DNA of 64,000 nt from contig NZ_CP007174.1 of NCBI RefSeq assembly GCF_000730285.1, positions 1,364,001 through 1,428,000 of the forward strand, read 5' to 3'. The stretch comes from Candidatus Nitrososphaera evergladensis SR1 (GTDB taxonomy: Archaea > Thermoproteota > Nitrososphaeria > Nitrososphaerales > Nitrososphaeraceae). The position numbers and the translations under genes were made by a program. The notes beneath the pieces are model-generated. The model was given only the letters and a program-made list of their open reading frames with translations. It made no database searches and was not told the DNA's origin. This document shows, piece by piece, positions 49,988 to 58,429 of the stretch. The first letter of the stretch is position 1, and every line of letters begins with the position of its first letter.

Positions 49988-50197
49988 ATGAACGACAGAG
50001 ATGATGATAATGGTGGCGAAAGAGAATGGATTTCAAAAAGCGGCGAAAGCGACGTCTTTAAGGAATATGAAAACAAGGTCGAGCGCTTTCTTGCCGGTCT
50101 GAATGAGACTATCTCCAAGTTGCACAAAGCGGGTCATCTCGACGATGCCGCATACTCTAGGCTTGGCAAGCTGGCAAGAGATTTTCAAGGGTCCTAG
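49988..50197 (+). CDS. Small charged protein of unknown function
   Basis: 69 residues from ATG 49988 (MNDRDDDNGGEREW), the frame being open from 49925. A helical middle (FKEYENKVERFLAGLNETI) is followed by AGHLDDAAYSRLGKLARDF. A TATA-like tttatacgatttag lies ~24-37 nt upstream. Not recognised. Confidence 0.6.
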   Translation: MNDRDDDNGGEREWISKSGESDVFKEYENKVERFLAGLNETISKLHKAGHLDDAAYSRLGKLARDFQGS

Positions 50198-50575
50198 GCA
50201 AGCATTGTGTGTATGCGTGCCTGACTCGGCTCTGCATGGCGGTGGAAAATAGAGGCAGCAAAAAGTTCCATTTTTTGGGAAAAACGTAAATACTATGCGC
50301 TTGTACAGAATGTCAAGGGGTAGGCCGAAAAGGTAATCGCAAAAGGTGCGGTTATTGGGTCATGCGGGATAAAGGTCCTGCATGACTGGCCTTCCCTTGT
50401 CTTGTTATTATAATTCTTGACTGAAATTTCTTCAATGGCAAAAGAATCTGCTACTTGCATTATTTTACATCCTGTCAAAGCAGCATGTAATTAAAGCAGC
50501 GTGGCATCAACAACTGCCTGCTCTACCATATATGCAGACGCTTTCAATGAAAAGCGAAAGGAAGATGAGAAAAGT
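50198..50575. other. Intergenic region before tRNA-Glu
   Basis: No convincing gene. A minus-strand frame at 50293-50478 has no family features. Downstream of the tRNA on its strand, T-rich runs such as tttcattg and ctttcgctttt may act in termination. Confidence 0.35.
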
Positions 50576-50682
50576 GCTCCGGCCGGGATTTGTTCCGGCA
50601 GGGATGACGGACCCACGCCGTTTGAACCCGGGATCTCCGCCTTGAGAGGGCGAAATGCTTAACCGGACTACACCACCGGAGC
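50576..50682 (-). tRNA. tRNA-Glu (CTC) with intron in the T-loop
   Basis: On the minus strand, acceptor arms GCTCCGG and CCGGAGC pair over 7 bp. The anticodon loop CTCTCAA lies between CGCC and GGCG, giving anticodon CTC (Glu). The T-arm GGGTTC...AAATCCC is interrupted: removing 32 nt restores GGGTTCAAATCCC and a normal 75-nt tRNA. No CCA is encoded. A TATA-like box lies 26-32 nt upstream. Confidence 0.92.
50593..50624 (-). other. 32-nt intron in the T-loop of tRNA-Glu
   Basis: The insert splits the T-loop. Because CAAA occurs at both ends, boundaries can shift by up to 4 nt. CGGC near its 5' end can pair with GCCG near its 3' end, in keeping with a bulge-helix-bulge substrate for the splicing endonuclease. 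Confidence 0.8.
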
Positions 50683-50707
50683 TTAGCCACACTGCATTTC
50701 GCTCTTC

Positions 50708-50714
50708 ATAAAAA
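50708..50714 (-). promoter_or_regulatory. TATA-like element for tRNA-Glu
   Basis: tttttatg on the minus strand lies 26-32 nt before the tRNA 5' end, as expected for an archaeal promoter. Confidence 0.5.
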
Positions 50715-50781
50715 TGTAACTTTGCGATGTAGATCCGCAAAGGAAATAATCTACAGCATATATACAATCAATCCGGAAGAT

Positions 50782-52203
50782 GTGTCACTGCTGGAGGCTG
50801 CCCAATTGATAACCCGAGGTTCTATCACCTTTCAGTCGACGACAAAAGACGCTGTATTTGATGCTTTCTTGCTGTCCTGCAAACAAGCAGGTGCAGACAT
50901 CAAGAGCGCAGACAGGACGACGTACAGAATAGACGGCAAGTCCGGCACGATGTGGCTCCAAAATCGCTTTTCATTCCGCTTTCATGCGCGGCTTGTAGGT
51001 GATGATAATGGCGGCGGCAGTCAGGGCGTGCGGCTGGAAGTCTATGACTTTGCCCCTTCTCCTCCTGACAAACGCTTTATTGAAAAATTGCTGAAAAAGG
51101 TGGTTGACAAGATTCCGGGAGGCAAGCTCGAATACAACCTTGACTGTGTAGAACAGCCGGGCGACGCTCCTGTAGTCCCAGCAAAAAACACCGCCGCGCC
51201 AATTGCCATTGTCAGCAAGGGGCAGCTCATGGCAGATGCACGCATGATCCCGACGTTTGAATACAGCCTCCAAGGCGCAACAGGAGATGATGGGAGCGTG
51301 CATGGTGCAGACAAACTCATCATAATGCCGCCCGAATGCGGAAACGTCCTGAGCCTGTACAAGGGTGCATCTCTGGTTCTTGGCATTGCGATTAGCTCGA
51401 TAGAAAAAATGATGCCTGTCATGGCAGAAAAGAAAGGCCTCCTTGGCAAAAAGGGAGATCTATCACTTGACATTCTCTACAACGACGGCAGCGGTGGTGT
51501 GCACTCTGTTCGCGTGAATGTGGATGACGAAAAAGGAGGCGAAATAGTCGACAAAGTGAACAGGTTTGAGAAAATCCAAAAAGAGCAGGACATCTATTAT
51601 GATTTTGAATACCTTGAAAACGGGCAGTGGTTGCCTGACCGGCTCTACCCTGCCACGCTGTTTCTTGCCAAGTGTGAAAAGCTGGTCTGGCTCAAGCAAG
51701 ACACTGCCGGCGTATTCTCTAAACACTACAAGTGGATAAAGGCCTTGACCAACATCCGGGTGTTTTATTACAATTTCGAGAGCCGCGCAGTCGACGCAAT
51801 GGCACTCTCTATGGTGCAGGACGTAACTGTGATTAACAAGAGAAAAGAATCTGTTTCAAGATCCTCCGGGACAATAGATCAGCGTGAAAGGGGATCATAT
51901 ACAACAGGCCATTTTCAAAGCGCTAGAGACACCACTACTGTCACCGTCGGAGACGTGGCCTTTATGTACAACGGCGCCCCGCGTATAACCTTTGTAGATG
52001 TAGAAGATCCAGATGGACTCGCCACGCTTGCGCGTGAAGCCATCGCCAACTCAAAGTTCACCTTTAGGCTAAAACCACAACAGTGGCAGCCTGCCGGCAA
52101 AAGCCCATCTGCGCAACAGAATGCCGAGGCCTGTCCAAAGTGCAATGCGCAAAACCTGCCCGGTTCTAACTTTTGTGCCAAGTGTGGCTTCACGCTGCAT
52201 TGA
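50782..52203 (+). CDS. PH-like/zinc-ribbon protein of unknown function
   Basis: 473 residues from GTG 50782 (SLLEAAQLITRGSITF); the frame is open from TTG 50722, but a TATA-like tatata (50758-50763) right before 50782 supports the shorter form. The middle has strands recalling PH-like folds (ADKLIIMPPECGNVLSLYKG; KWIKALTNIRVFYYNF), probably twice. The end is a zinc ribbon: ACPKCNAQNLPGSNFCAKCG. No enzyme motif is seen; a membrane- or protein-binding scaffold is a guess. Confidence 0.65.
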   Translation: MSLLEAAQLITRGSITFQSTTKDAVFDAFLLSCKQAGADIKSADRTTYRIDGKSGTMWLQNRFSFRFHARLVGDDNGGGSQGVRLEVYDFAPSPPDKRFIEKLLKKVVDKIPGGKLEYNLDCVEQPGDAPVVPAKNTAAPIAIVSKGQLMADARMIPTFEYSLQGATGDDGSVHGADKLIIMPPECGNVLSLYKGASLVLGIAISSIEKMMPVMAEKKGLLGKKGDLSLDILYNDGSGGVHSVRVNVDDEKGGEIVDKVNRFEKIQKEQDIYYDFEYLENGQWLPDRLYPATLFLAKCEKLVWLKQDTAGVFSKHYKWIKALTNIRVFYYNFESRAVDAMALSMVQDVTVINKRKESVSRSSGTIDQRERGSYTTGHFQSARDTTTVTVGDVAFMYNGAPRITFVDVEDPDGLATLAREAIANSKFTFRLKPQQWQPAGKSPSAQQNAEACPKCNAQNLPGSNFCAKCGFTLH

Positions 52204-52246
52204 CAATATTTTTATCGTCTCTATGTCATCCTTATTCCAGTAGCCG

Positions 52247-53368
52247 ATGGGCATCCCTGAAAAGATCAAGGCCATACAGGACGAGATCCACAAGACCCAG
52301 ATAAACAAGGCCACCGAGTTCCACGTTGGCCTCCTGAAGGCCAAGATAGCCAAGCTAAAGCGGGAGCAGGAGCAAAACATCCATGGCCGGACCGTGCACA
52401 CGGGAGGCGAAAACGCCGGCTTTGATGTGCGAAAGGCCGGCGACGCTACCGTCGTCTTGATAGGCCTGCCGAGCGTCGGCAAGTCGACCCTGCTGAACAG
52501 GCTGACAAACGCCAAGTCTCGCGTCGCTTCGTACCAATTCACGACGCTTACGGCAATACCGGGCATGATGGACTACAGGGGCGCAAAAATCCAGGTGCTC
52601 GACCTGCCTGGGATCATCGAAGGAGCAGCGGCCGGCAAGGGCTTTGGCCGGCGCGTCATCTCTGTCGCAAGGGGTGCGGACCTTGTGCTTCTCATCCTTG
52701 ACGTCTTTCAGCCGCAGCACATCGGCCTGCTAAAGAGGGAATTGGCAGAAGCAGGAATAAAACTGGACGAGCGGCCGCCAGATGTAGTCATTGAAAAGAC
52801 TTCAACGGGCGGCCTCTCAATAAACTGCCAGGTGCCTATCAAAATGGAGGAAAGGATGGTCAAGGAGATAGCCCGGGTATATGGCATCCACAACGGCAGG
52901 ATAATAATCCGAGAGCCGGGCCTCACCGACGACCAGCTCATCGACGTGTTGTCTGAAAACCGCGTATACACAAAGTCGCTCGTACTCCTGAACAAGATAG
53001 ACCTTGTCAATCAGGGATTCATCAAGGAAGTCCAGTCGCAGATAGGCAATAATTTCATCCCGGTTTCTGCAGACGCCAACGTCAATATCGACGCCGTCAA
53101 GGAGGCGATATACAACAAGCTCGATTTTATACGGATATACATGCGTCCCAAGGGCGGCGAGACTGACTACAAGGAGCCAATGATTGTACAGAACGGCTCG
53201 ACAGTCCAGGACATCTGCAACAAGATTCACCGCAGCATGACTCGCAACTTCAAGTACGGCATGGTGTGGGGCAAGTCTGCAAAATTCGCGGGCCAAAAGG
53301 TGGGACTTGACCATGTGATGTACGACGAAGACGTGCTGACGATTGTAAAGAACCCCGGCGCCCTCTAG
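52247..53368 (+). CDS. DRG-type GTP-binding protein with TGS domain
   Basis: 373 residues of an archaeal developmentally-regulated GTPase (OBG/DRG). N-terminal helices are followed by the G domain: G1 GLPSVGKSTLLN, G3 LDLPGIIEGAAAG, and LNKID as G4. A TGS domain ends the protein (YMRPKGGETDYKEPMIV, VWGKSAKFAGQKVGL). DRG proteins bind ribosomes or RNA in translation control. Length and order fit the family. It converges with the cupredoxin gene by 4 nt. Confidence 0.93.
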   Translation: MGIPEKIKAIQDEIHKTQINKATEFHVGLLKAKIAKLKREQEQNIHGRTVHTGGENAGFDVRKAGDATVVLIGLPSVGKSTLLNRLTNAKSRVASYQFTTLTAIPGMMDYRGAKIQVLDLPGIIEGAAAGKGFGRRVISVARGADLVLLILDVFQPQHIGLLKRELAEAGIKLDERPPDVVIEKTSTGGLSINCQVPIKMEERMVKEIARVYGIHNGRIIIREPGLTDDQLIDVLSENRVYTKSLVLLNKIDLVNQGFIKEVQSQIGNNFIPVSADANVNIDAVKEAIYNKLDFIRIYMRPKGGETDYKEPMIVQNGSTVQDICNKIHRSMTRNFKYGMVWGKSAKFAGQKVGLDHVMYDEDVLTIVKNPGAL

Positions 53369-53784
53369 CTTGCTGATGCTGGTGCCGGCGTTGCTATTAT
53401 CTTGCCTCGCATCGTCGGGTGGTAGGAGCAAAAGTACTCGTACGTGCCCGGTTTATACGCAACTATTGCCGCGTTAAAGTGCTGCTCTGTCTTTAGCGGC
53501 GCAGTTTCAAAGTTCAGGATGCCTCCAGAGTTGTCTTTAATCTGCAAGTCGTGTATCACTATGTCCTTGTTCAAGACGACCAGCTTCTTTGGGACATCTA
53601 CCTGCACAGAGATGTCCGGGTTTGTGCTGTTGAAAGTGCTTCTCTCTGCCAATAGCAGTATGCCCTCAACGTGCGAGACGTCTGCCTCCTTTGTCTCTTT
53701 TGTGAGGTTGCCTACGGCCCACAGGCCGCCGACCACGATGCATGAAATTGCCACGATGGCAATGACGTTGTTGCGCACGGACAT
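53365..53784 (-). CDS. Secreted single-domain cupredoxin
   Basis: 139 residues with a signal or anchor segment (~7-25, VIAIVAISCIVVGGLWAVG). One cupredoxin domain with VIHDLQI (His) and the ligand loop FCSYHPTMRGKI (Cys, His, Met), a type 1 copper site. It probably shuttles electrons outside the cell membrane, like the other cupredoxins in the window. Confidence 0.88.
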   Translation of the reverse strand: MSVRNNVIAIVAISCIVVGGLWAVGNLTKETKEADVSHVEGILLLAERSTFNSTNPDISVQVDVPKKLVVLNKDIVIHDLQIKDNSGGILNFETAPLKTEQHFNAAIVAYKPGTYEYFCSYHPTMRGKIIATPAPASAS

Positions 53785-53894
53785 CTTCTTCTTGCGGCAT
53801 TGCTTGACGCAATTGACCTAAATTCGTTTGTTTGGCAGAATGTGTATGTGTGGAAAAACAAAAAAAGAAACGATCTGCATTCGTAGAACGCAGT

Positions 53895-54146
53895 CTAGCT
53901 TGTCGGGTTGTCGGTTGTCGTGGCTGCTGCGCCGTTGACGACTTCGGCAGTCGCGAACCTTGGTCCGATTTGCGTGACTCGGATCTTGGCGTTCTGACCT
54001 ACCTTACCGTCCTTCACAAAGATGACAAAACCTTGTATCCTTGCGATTCCGTCTCCCTTGCGGCTGATTTCCGTGATTTGAACATCGTATTCCTTGCCCA
54101 TTTCCACAGGCTTGGGACCGAAGTTATCTCTTCTTCCGTAACTCAT
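53895..54146 (-). CDS. TRAM-domain protein, short form
   Basis: 83 residues from ATG 54146 (MSYGRRDNFGPKPVE). The TRAM domain (YDVQITEISRKGDGIARIQ; VIFVKDGKVGQNAKIRV) is very like that at 48146, but the Gly/Arg-rich start is short and there is no acidic tail. Probably an RNA chaperone. A strong TATA-like box at 54173-54182 supports this start over the ATG at 54197. Confidence 0.88.
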   Translation of the reverse strand: MSYGRRDNFGPKPVEMGKEYDVQITEISRKGDGIARIQGFVIFVKDGKVGQNAKIRVTQIGPRFATAEVVNGAAATTTDNPTS

Positions 54147-54172
54147 ACGTATGGAGCGCAAACACTGCTCCC

Positions 54173-54182
54173 TATATAAACT
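54173..54182 (-). promoter_or_regulatory. TATA-like element for the short TRAM gene
   Basis: gtttatatag on the minus strand lies 27-36 nt before ATG 54146, giving a leaderless transcript. Confidence 0.55.
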
Positions 54183-54193
54183 GTAAAAGTTGT

Positions 54194-55024
54194 TCATGAG
54201 CCTACTCTCATGCCGTCATCGCATATGGAGCGGAGGCATTCTATCGCCGAAAGCACCGCAAGGTAGCTGGTCTTGGGGTTGCCCGGCGAAGGCACGTTGT
54301 TGACCGTAAAGCGAAATTCGCCAAAGCTTCCCTTTGCGGTTATCTCGTGCTGGTTCGTGGTAAAGGCAGGGTCTGCGATGATGCGCACCTTGGTCCTGTC
54401 AACCCCAATGCCTGCAAGGCTCAGGACTGCCGCGACGTTTACGTTTGCCGGAAATGCCCTGACTGCGTCTGCGGCAGTTCCTTCGTAGATGACCGTTCGC
54501 TCTTTTATCTCGTCCAGCTTGACCTTGCTTGTCTCAAAGAACGGTGCGCCTGCAAGGGCCTTGGGGCTCTTTGTCGTAGCAAGCGTGACAGAATCCAAGA
54601 GGTGCTTGACAGCCCTTATTGCGTCAATCCCTGCTATGGCGCCCGTTGGGACGTACAGCCTGCGGCCGGCCTTTTCTGCTTCCCTTAAAAGTTCTGAAAG
54701 GAATGTTTTGTCGGCAAGGGCGCCGACGCTCATCACCATCAGGTCCTTTTCAGCACGCAATACCTGCACTGCAAATCTTTTTACCGCTTCCTGCGAAGCG
54801 GCCTCTACCACAATGTCACAGTCTGTTTTCTTTATAAAATCGTCAAAACTGGAATAGGCGGAAGGGCCCGTATTCAGTTTTTGCTTTAGCACCTGCGCGC
54901 TATTCTGAACGACATCAAAAAGTGAGACAAGAGAAGCATTTCGTACTGCGCCAGTATCGACTGCAATGGCAAGCTGGCTACCAATGGTGCCGCAGCCTAT
55001 TATGCCGACTTTTCTTGCAGGCAT
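54194..55024 (-). CDS. nadX: L-aspartate dehydrogenase
   Basis: 276 residues. NAD-binding start VGIIGCGTIGSQLAIAVDTG, then DIVVEAASQEAVKRFA, and YVPTGAIAGIDAIRAV with PANVNVAAVLSLAGIG, all typical of NadX. It oxidises aspartate to iminoaspartate, the substrate of quinolinate synthase. nadA and nadC lie 1.4-2.3 kb away, supporting the role over other dehydrogenases of this fold. Confidence 0.93.
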   Translation of the reverse strand: MPARKVGIIGCGTIGSQLAIAVDTGAVRNASLVSLFDVVQNSAQVLKQKLNTGPSAYSSFDDFIKKTDCDIVVEAASQEAVKRFAVQVLRAEKDLMVMSVGALADKTFLSELLREAEKAGRRLYVPTGAIAGIDAIRAVKHLLDSVTLATTKSPKALAGAPFFETSKVKLDEIKERTVIYEGTAADAVRAFPANVNVAAVLSLAGIGVDRTKVRIIADPAFTTNQHEITAKGSFGEFRFTVNNVPSPGNPKTSYLAVLSAIECLRSICDDGMRVGS

Positions 55025-55070
55025 GTACTAGCAGGTAGGCAAGTGGGGGATTTTTACCCTTCTCTGCTGC

Positions 55071-55253
55071 TTACCTTCTTCCGCCGCGGCGCTCTGGCTT
55101 TTTCTGGCCTGGCAGCCTCTTTTTCTCAAAGCGCTTGACAAAGTTGTCCTTATTGCGCATTCTTGCAATCTTGCTTGAGCGTGGCTTGGCCTGAATCTTT
55201 GGAGTCTGGCCTCTGACCTTGCCCGCCTTTGTAAGCGATCCGTGTGTTGGCAT
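55071..55253 (-). CDS. rps30e: Ribosomal protein S30e
   Basis: A 60-residue, very basic protein: [17 protein letters not shown] and ending ERRGGRR. Matches archaeal S30e, a small-subunit protein shared with eukaryotes. Start ATG 55253. Confidence 0.93.
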   Translation of the reverse strand: MPTHGSLTKAGKVRGQTPKIQAKPRSSKIARMRNKDNFVKRFEKKRLPGQKKPERRGGRR

Positions 55254-55424
55254 GTATTATTATCTCCAGAAGCATTATGGAACTGAAATTTATATTTGTA
55301 TTCATCATCATTTGCTGTTTTGATATCATTCTGTGACTGGTTTTTCTATCCTGTCTGCATGTGTAGATTCGGTCGTGTGCTGGTTGAGATGTATAGATAC
55401 AGTTTCAACTTGAAAAAGAATTAG

Positions 55425-55814
55425 TTAGTTGTTGGGCGAGTCCAAGATACTCTTGAGGAATTCCAGATCTCCCAAGCGCTCCCATAATCCTATTCTTTCC
55501 AAAGAAATAGCAGGATCGCTAAGGTTTTTTCTGCCATTTTCAATCAGTTCGTTTGTAAGCTTTTGCGATTCGTTTTCTATCAGATTCAAGTCTTTCGGAA
55601 AATTCTGCAACAGCTTGATCCGTCTATCTATGTGCTCGTTATAGATTCCGCCCAGCTCTGGCCTTTTTGCAGATTCCAATTCCTCTATGGCTGCCTTGAT
55701 TCTGCTTTCTGCATCGACGACATCATTATTATTATCCAAAATAGGTGGATACAAAATCTGTCTCACATCCTTAAAGATTTTATGATTCTGGTCGATAAGA
55801 CTGATGCGTTTCAT
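55425..55814 (-). CDS. Helical protein of unknown function
   Basis: 129 residues from ATG 55814 (MKRISLIDQNHKIFKD); the frame is open to 55829. Mostly helical and charged (AESRIKAAIEELESAKRPE; ESQKLTNELIENGRKN). Not recognised. It follows the roadblock-like gene with 11 nt between, so it may be co-transcribed with it. Base composition is more AT-rich than its neighbours. Confidence 0.6.
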   Translation of the reverse strand: MKRISLIDQNHKIFKDVRQILYPPILDNNNDVVDAESRIKAAIEELESAKRPELGGIYNEHIDRRIKLLQNFPKDLNLIENESQKLTNELIENGRKNLSDPAISLERIGLWERLGDLEFLKSILDSPNN

Positions 55815-55825
55815 CGCGATGCATA

Positions 55826-56209
55826 TCATGAAAAAAGCTCGTCAAGCCGTGGTATTATCCTGTCACGTATTATGGGCTCGTGCTTGATGCCCAAGTCAAA
55901 CGAAATCATGAAAATGTGAGTGATTCTTGACGACTCCCTGATGGGTATCGTCGCCCTCTTGACCTTGCCGTACAGTGTGTAAGCGTATATAGTCCGGCCG
56001 AGTTTTGGCTCAAGGGTTGCGCGCATGTTCATCCTCATCAGCGACTGCAGGACCGCGGTTTCGCTTTCCTCCTTTGTCAAGAGGGGCTTTAGGCCCTTTC
56101 TGTACGCAAAGCCAATGAGTCTTCCGCTGCTGCTTGCAATGCCTGCAAACCTTATGCCCCTGTCTATCTCGAGTATCCTTTGACAAAAATCGTCAACGGT
56201 ACTGGGCAT
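55826..56209 (-). CDS. Roadblock-like small protein (DUF6659-type), copy 4
   Basis: 127 residues: CQRILEIDRGIRFAGIASS, GLKPLLTKEESETAVLQSL, GRTIYAYTLYGKVKRATIPI, and THIFMISFDLGIKHE. The closest match among the copies is to 33045 (GKYVLAEYEKIKRITMPL) and to the opening of 45850 (IRFAG). Function unknown. Confidence 0.7.
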   Translation of the reverse strand: MPSTVDDFCQRILEIDRGIRFAGIASSSGRLIGFAYRKGLKPLLTKEESETAVLQSLMRMNMRATLEPKLGRTIYAYTLYGKVKRATIPIRESSRITHIFMISFDLGIKHEPIIRDRIIPRLDELFS

Positions 56210-56404
56210 TTTTTGCCTGTGAAATACTGGGAATATTTCTTAAGTTTTATCCAACACTCTTCTAGCCGGATTGGTCTTTTGCACACTATTGTGCGTCAAA
56301 TGTGGCAAGTATTGCCTGTATTCTTGCAAGTCTGGGCACGCATATCCTCAATTATACTGGTTTAAATGTAGACCACATGAATCATTGTCTGTATATAGAC
56401 AGAC

Positions 56405-57355
56405 ATGACCATGCTTGCAATCGACTTTAAGGAGCAGGTCCTGCGGCTGAAGAAGGAAAGGAACGCCATTATTTTGGCGCACAACTACCAGCTTCCAGAG
56501 GTGCAGGACGTCGCCGACTTTATCGGTGATTCGCTAGCCCTGTCCAAGAACGCGGCTGCGACAGATGCTGACGTGATTGTATTCTGTGGCGTCCACTTTA
56601 TGGCCGAGACCGCGTCGATACTGTGCCCCAACAAAAAGGTGCTCATTCCCGACCTTGAGGCTGGATGCTCGCTTGCGTCCACCATAAACGCAGACGAGCT
56701 TGCCGCTTGGAAGCAGGAGCATCCCGATGCAGTGGTGGTAAGTTATGTCAACACTACCGCAGAGGTCAAGGCGCTGTCGGACTATTGCTGCACGTCTTCA
56801 AACGCTGTCAAGGTTGTCAACAGCATACCTGCCGACAGGAAGGTACTGTTTTTGCCAGACATGTTCCTTGGCTCGTACGTCGCAGAAGTTACAAAGCGCA
56901 AGAACATGTACATATGGCCTGGCGAATGCCACGTGCACGCAGGCATAAAAGCAGAAGACATCAACAAGATGCTTGCGACGCTCAAGAACGCGGACTTTCT
57001 CGTTCACCCGGAGTGCAGCTGCACGTCGTCTACGATGTACCACATGGCCAAGGGCGACCTTGCGCAAAAGGGTCACATACTGTCAACAGAGGGCATGATG
57101 AAGCACGCCCGCACGTCTGGCGCCAAGCAGTTTGTAGTCGCCACTGAAACGGGCATCCTTTACAGGATGAGGAAGGAAAACCCTGACAAAGAGTTCATAC
57201 CTGTCAAGGAAGACGCCACCTGCCGCTACATGAAAAAGATAACGCTGGAAAAGGTCTACAATTCGCTGGCACACAACGTCTATGAAGTAAAGGTGCCAAA
57301 GCAGGTTGCAGACAAGGCGCGGCTGGCCATAGACAGGATGCTGGCCATCTCTTAA
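56405..57355 (+). CDS. nadA: Quinolinate synthase
   Basis: 316 residues. ILAHNYQLPEVQDVADFIGD is the family start. Candidate Fe-S ligands are the cysteines in the ILCPNKK, DYCCTSS, GECHVH and HPECSC regions. It condenses iminoaspartate with dihydroxyacetone phosphate to quinolinate, using a 4Fe-4S cluster. It converges with nadC, overlapping by 4 nt. Confidence 0.95.
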   Translation: MTMLAIDFKEQVLRLKKERNAIILAHNYQLPEVQDVADFIGDSLALSKNAAATDADVIVFCGVHFMAETASILCPNKKVLIPDLEAGCSLASTINADELAAWKQEHPDAVVVSYVNTTAEVKALSDYCCTSSNAVKVVNSIPADRKVLFLPDMFLGSYVAEVTKRKNMYIWPGECHVHAGIKAEDINKMLATLKNADFLVHPECSCTSSTMYHMAKGDLAQKGHILSTEGMMKHARTSGAKQFVVATETGILYRMRKENPDKEFIPVKEDATCRYMKKITLEKVYNSLAHNVYEVKVPKQVADKARLAIDRMLAIS

Positions 57356-58230
57356 CTTTTTGTTTTTGCCGTCATTATTTCCAGACTGAAATCGACTGCC
57401 TTTGGCGAGTGGGTGATGTAGCCCATAGAGACATAGTCCGGCTTGGCTTTTGCGTACTGCTTTATGTTCTTGTGGTTTACGCCACCTGAAATTTCAATGA
57501 TGGTTTTTTTGCGCAAGCCTAGTTTTGCGAGGTTTCTAATTGTCTTGGCGGCCTGCGCCGGGGTGAAATTGTCCAGCATGACAATGTCTGCGCCGGCCCT
57601 GATTGCCACTATCGCCTCCTTTTCGCTCTTGGCCTCGCACTCGACCTTGATGGCGGTGCCTGCACCTTCCCTTGCAAGCCTGACGCACTTGTCCGGCTCG
57701 CCGCCTGCAAGGGCAATGTGGTTGTCCTTTATCAGCACCATGTCGTCAAGGCGCATCCTGTGCGCCAATCCTCTCCCAATCACTACCGCTTTTTTGTCAA
57801 AGTAGCGCAGGCCCGGAGCTGTCTTGCGCGTAGCAGCTATCTTGACCGGCTTGGCCTTGTCAGCAAGCGCCCTTGTCTCCGTAGCAATGCCACTCATCCT
57901 CATTATCAAGTTCAGGGCGACACGCTCGGCCTTTAGAATTGCCCTTGCATTGCCTTCAATTATCATGACGCGCTTGCCCTTGCTTGCCCTTGAGCCATCC
58001 CTGACAAGCGCCCTTGCCGAGCAGCCGCACATTTCAAAGATGATGCCTGCCTCCTCAAGCCCGCAGACGACTGCATTGCCAGTCTTGCAGACTATCTCTG
58101 CCTTGGCGTTTCTGTCCGCGGGGACTGTAGTATTGCTTGTAATGTCGCCCGTCCCGACGTCTTCCTGAATAAAAGAAGCAAGCGCTTGCCTGATGTCAAG
58201 AACTGTATCGAGACTTGCCGGCAATGACAA
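57352..58230 (-). CDS. nadC: Nicotinate-nucleotide pyrophosphorylase (carboxylating)
   Basis: 292 residues: EDVGTGDITSN, LNLIMRMSGIATETRAL, ATRKTAPGLRYFDKKAV with GGGxxHR-like GRGLAHRMRLDD, and VECEAKSEKEA. It turns quinolinate plus PRPP into nicotinate mononucleotide. It begins 2 nt after the spt4 stop, so nadC is probably the last gene of an rpo7-spt4-nadC transcript. Confidence 0.94.
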   Translation of the reverse strand: MSLPASLDTVLDIRQALASFIQEDVGTGDITSNTTVPADRNAKAEIVCKTGNAVVCGLEEAGIIFEMCGCSARALVRDGSRASKGKRVMIIEGNARAILKAERVALNLIMRMSGIATETRALADKAKPVKIAATRKTAPGLRYFDKKAVVIGRGLAHRMRLDDMVLIKDNHIALAGGEPDKCVRLAREGAGTAIKVECEAKSEKEAIVAIRAGADIVMLDNFTPAQAAKTIRNLAKLGLRKKTIIEISGGVNHKNIKQYAKAKPDYVSMGYITHSPKAVDFSLEIMTAKTKS

Positions 58231-58232
58231 CC

Positions 58233-58421
58233 TTACTGGACCTTTAGCGCATACCTGCTTGGGGTGGTTATTTCAAGCGTGTTTGCCACGAGGGACTTGG
58301 CAGGGTCAAATACCAGAATGATGCCTGACCAGTCGGGGCTCAGGTCCGTTGACTTGCACACGGGGCACACTTTGCCGCTGGTGAGGGCCTTGCACCTTCT
58401 GCAGGCTTTTTCCTTGGCCAT
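58233..58421 (-). CDS. spt4: Transcription elongation factor Spt4 (RpoE'')
   Basis: 62 residues from ATG 58421 (MAKEKACRRCKALTSG). Zinc ligands are in CRRC and CPVC, and SPDWSGIILVFDP is the family signature. Spt4 works with Spt5 as a processivity factor of RNA polymerase. Eight nucleotides after rpo7, a usual archaeal pair. Confidence 0.94.
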   Translation of the reverse strand: MAKEKACRRCKALTSGKVCPVCKSTDLSPDWSGIILVFDPAKSLVANTLEITTPSRYALKVQ

Positions 58422-58429
58422 CTCTCCTA

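Noticed and set aside
50293-50478. Minus-strand open frame of 61 codons
   Set aside because: No family features and no clear promoter; possible but unsupported.
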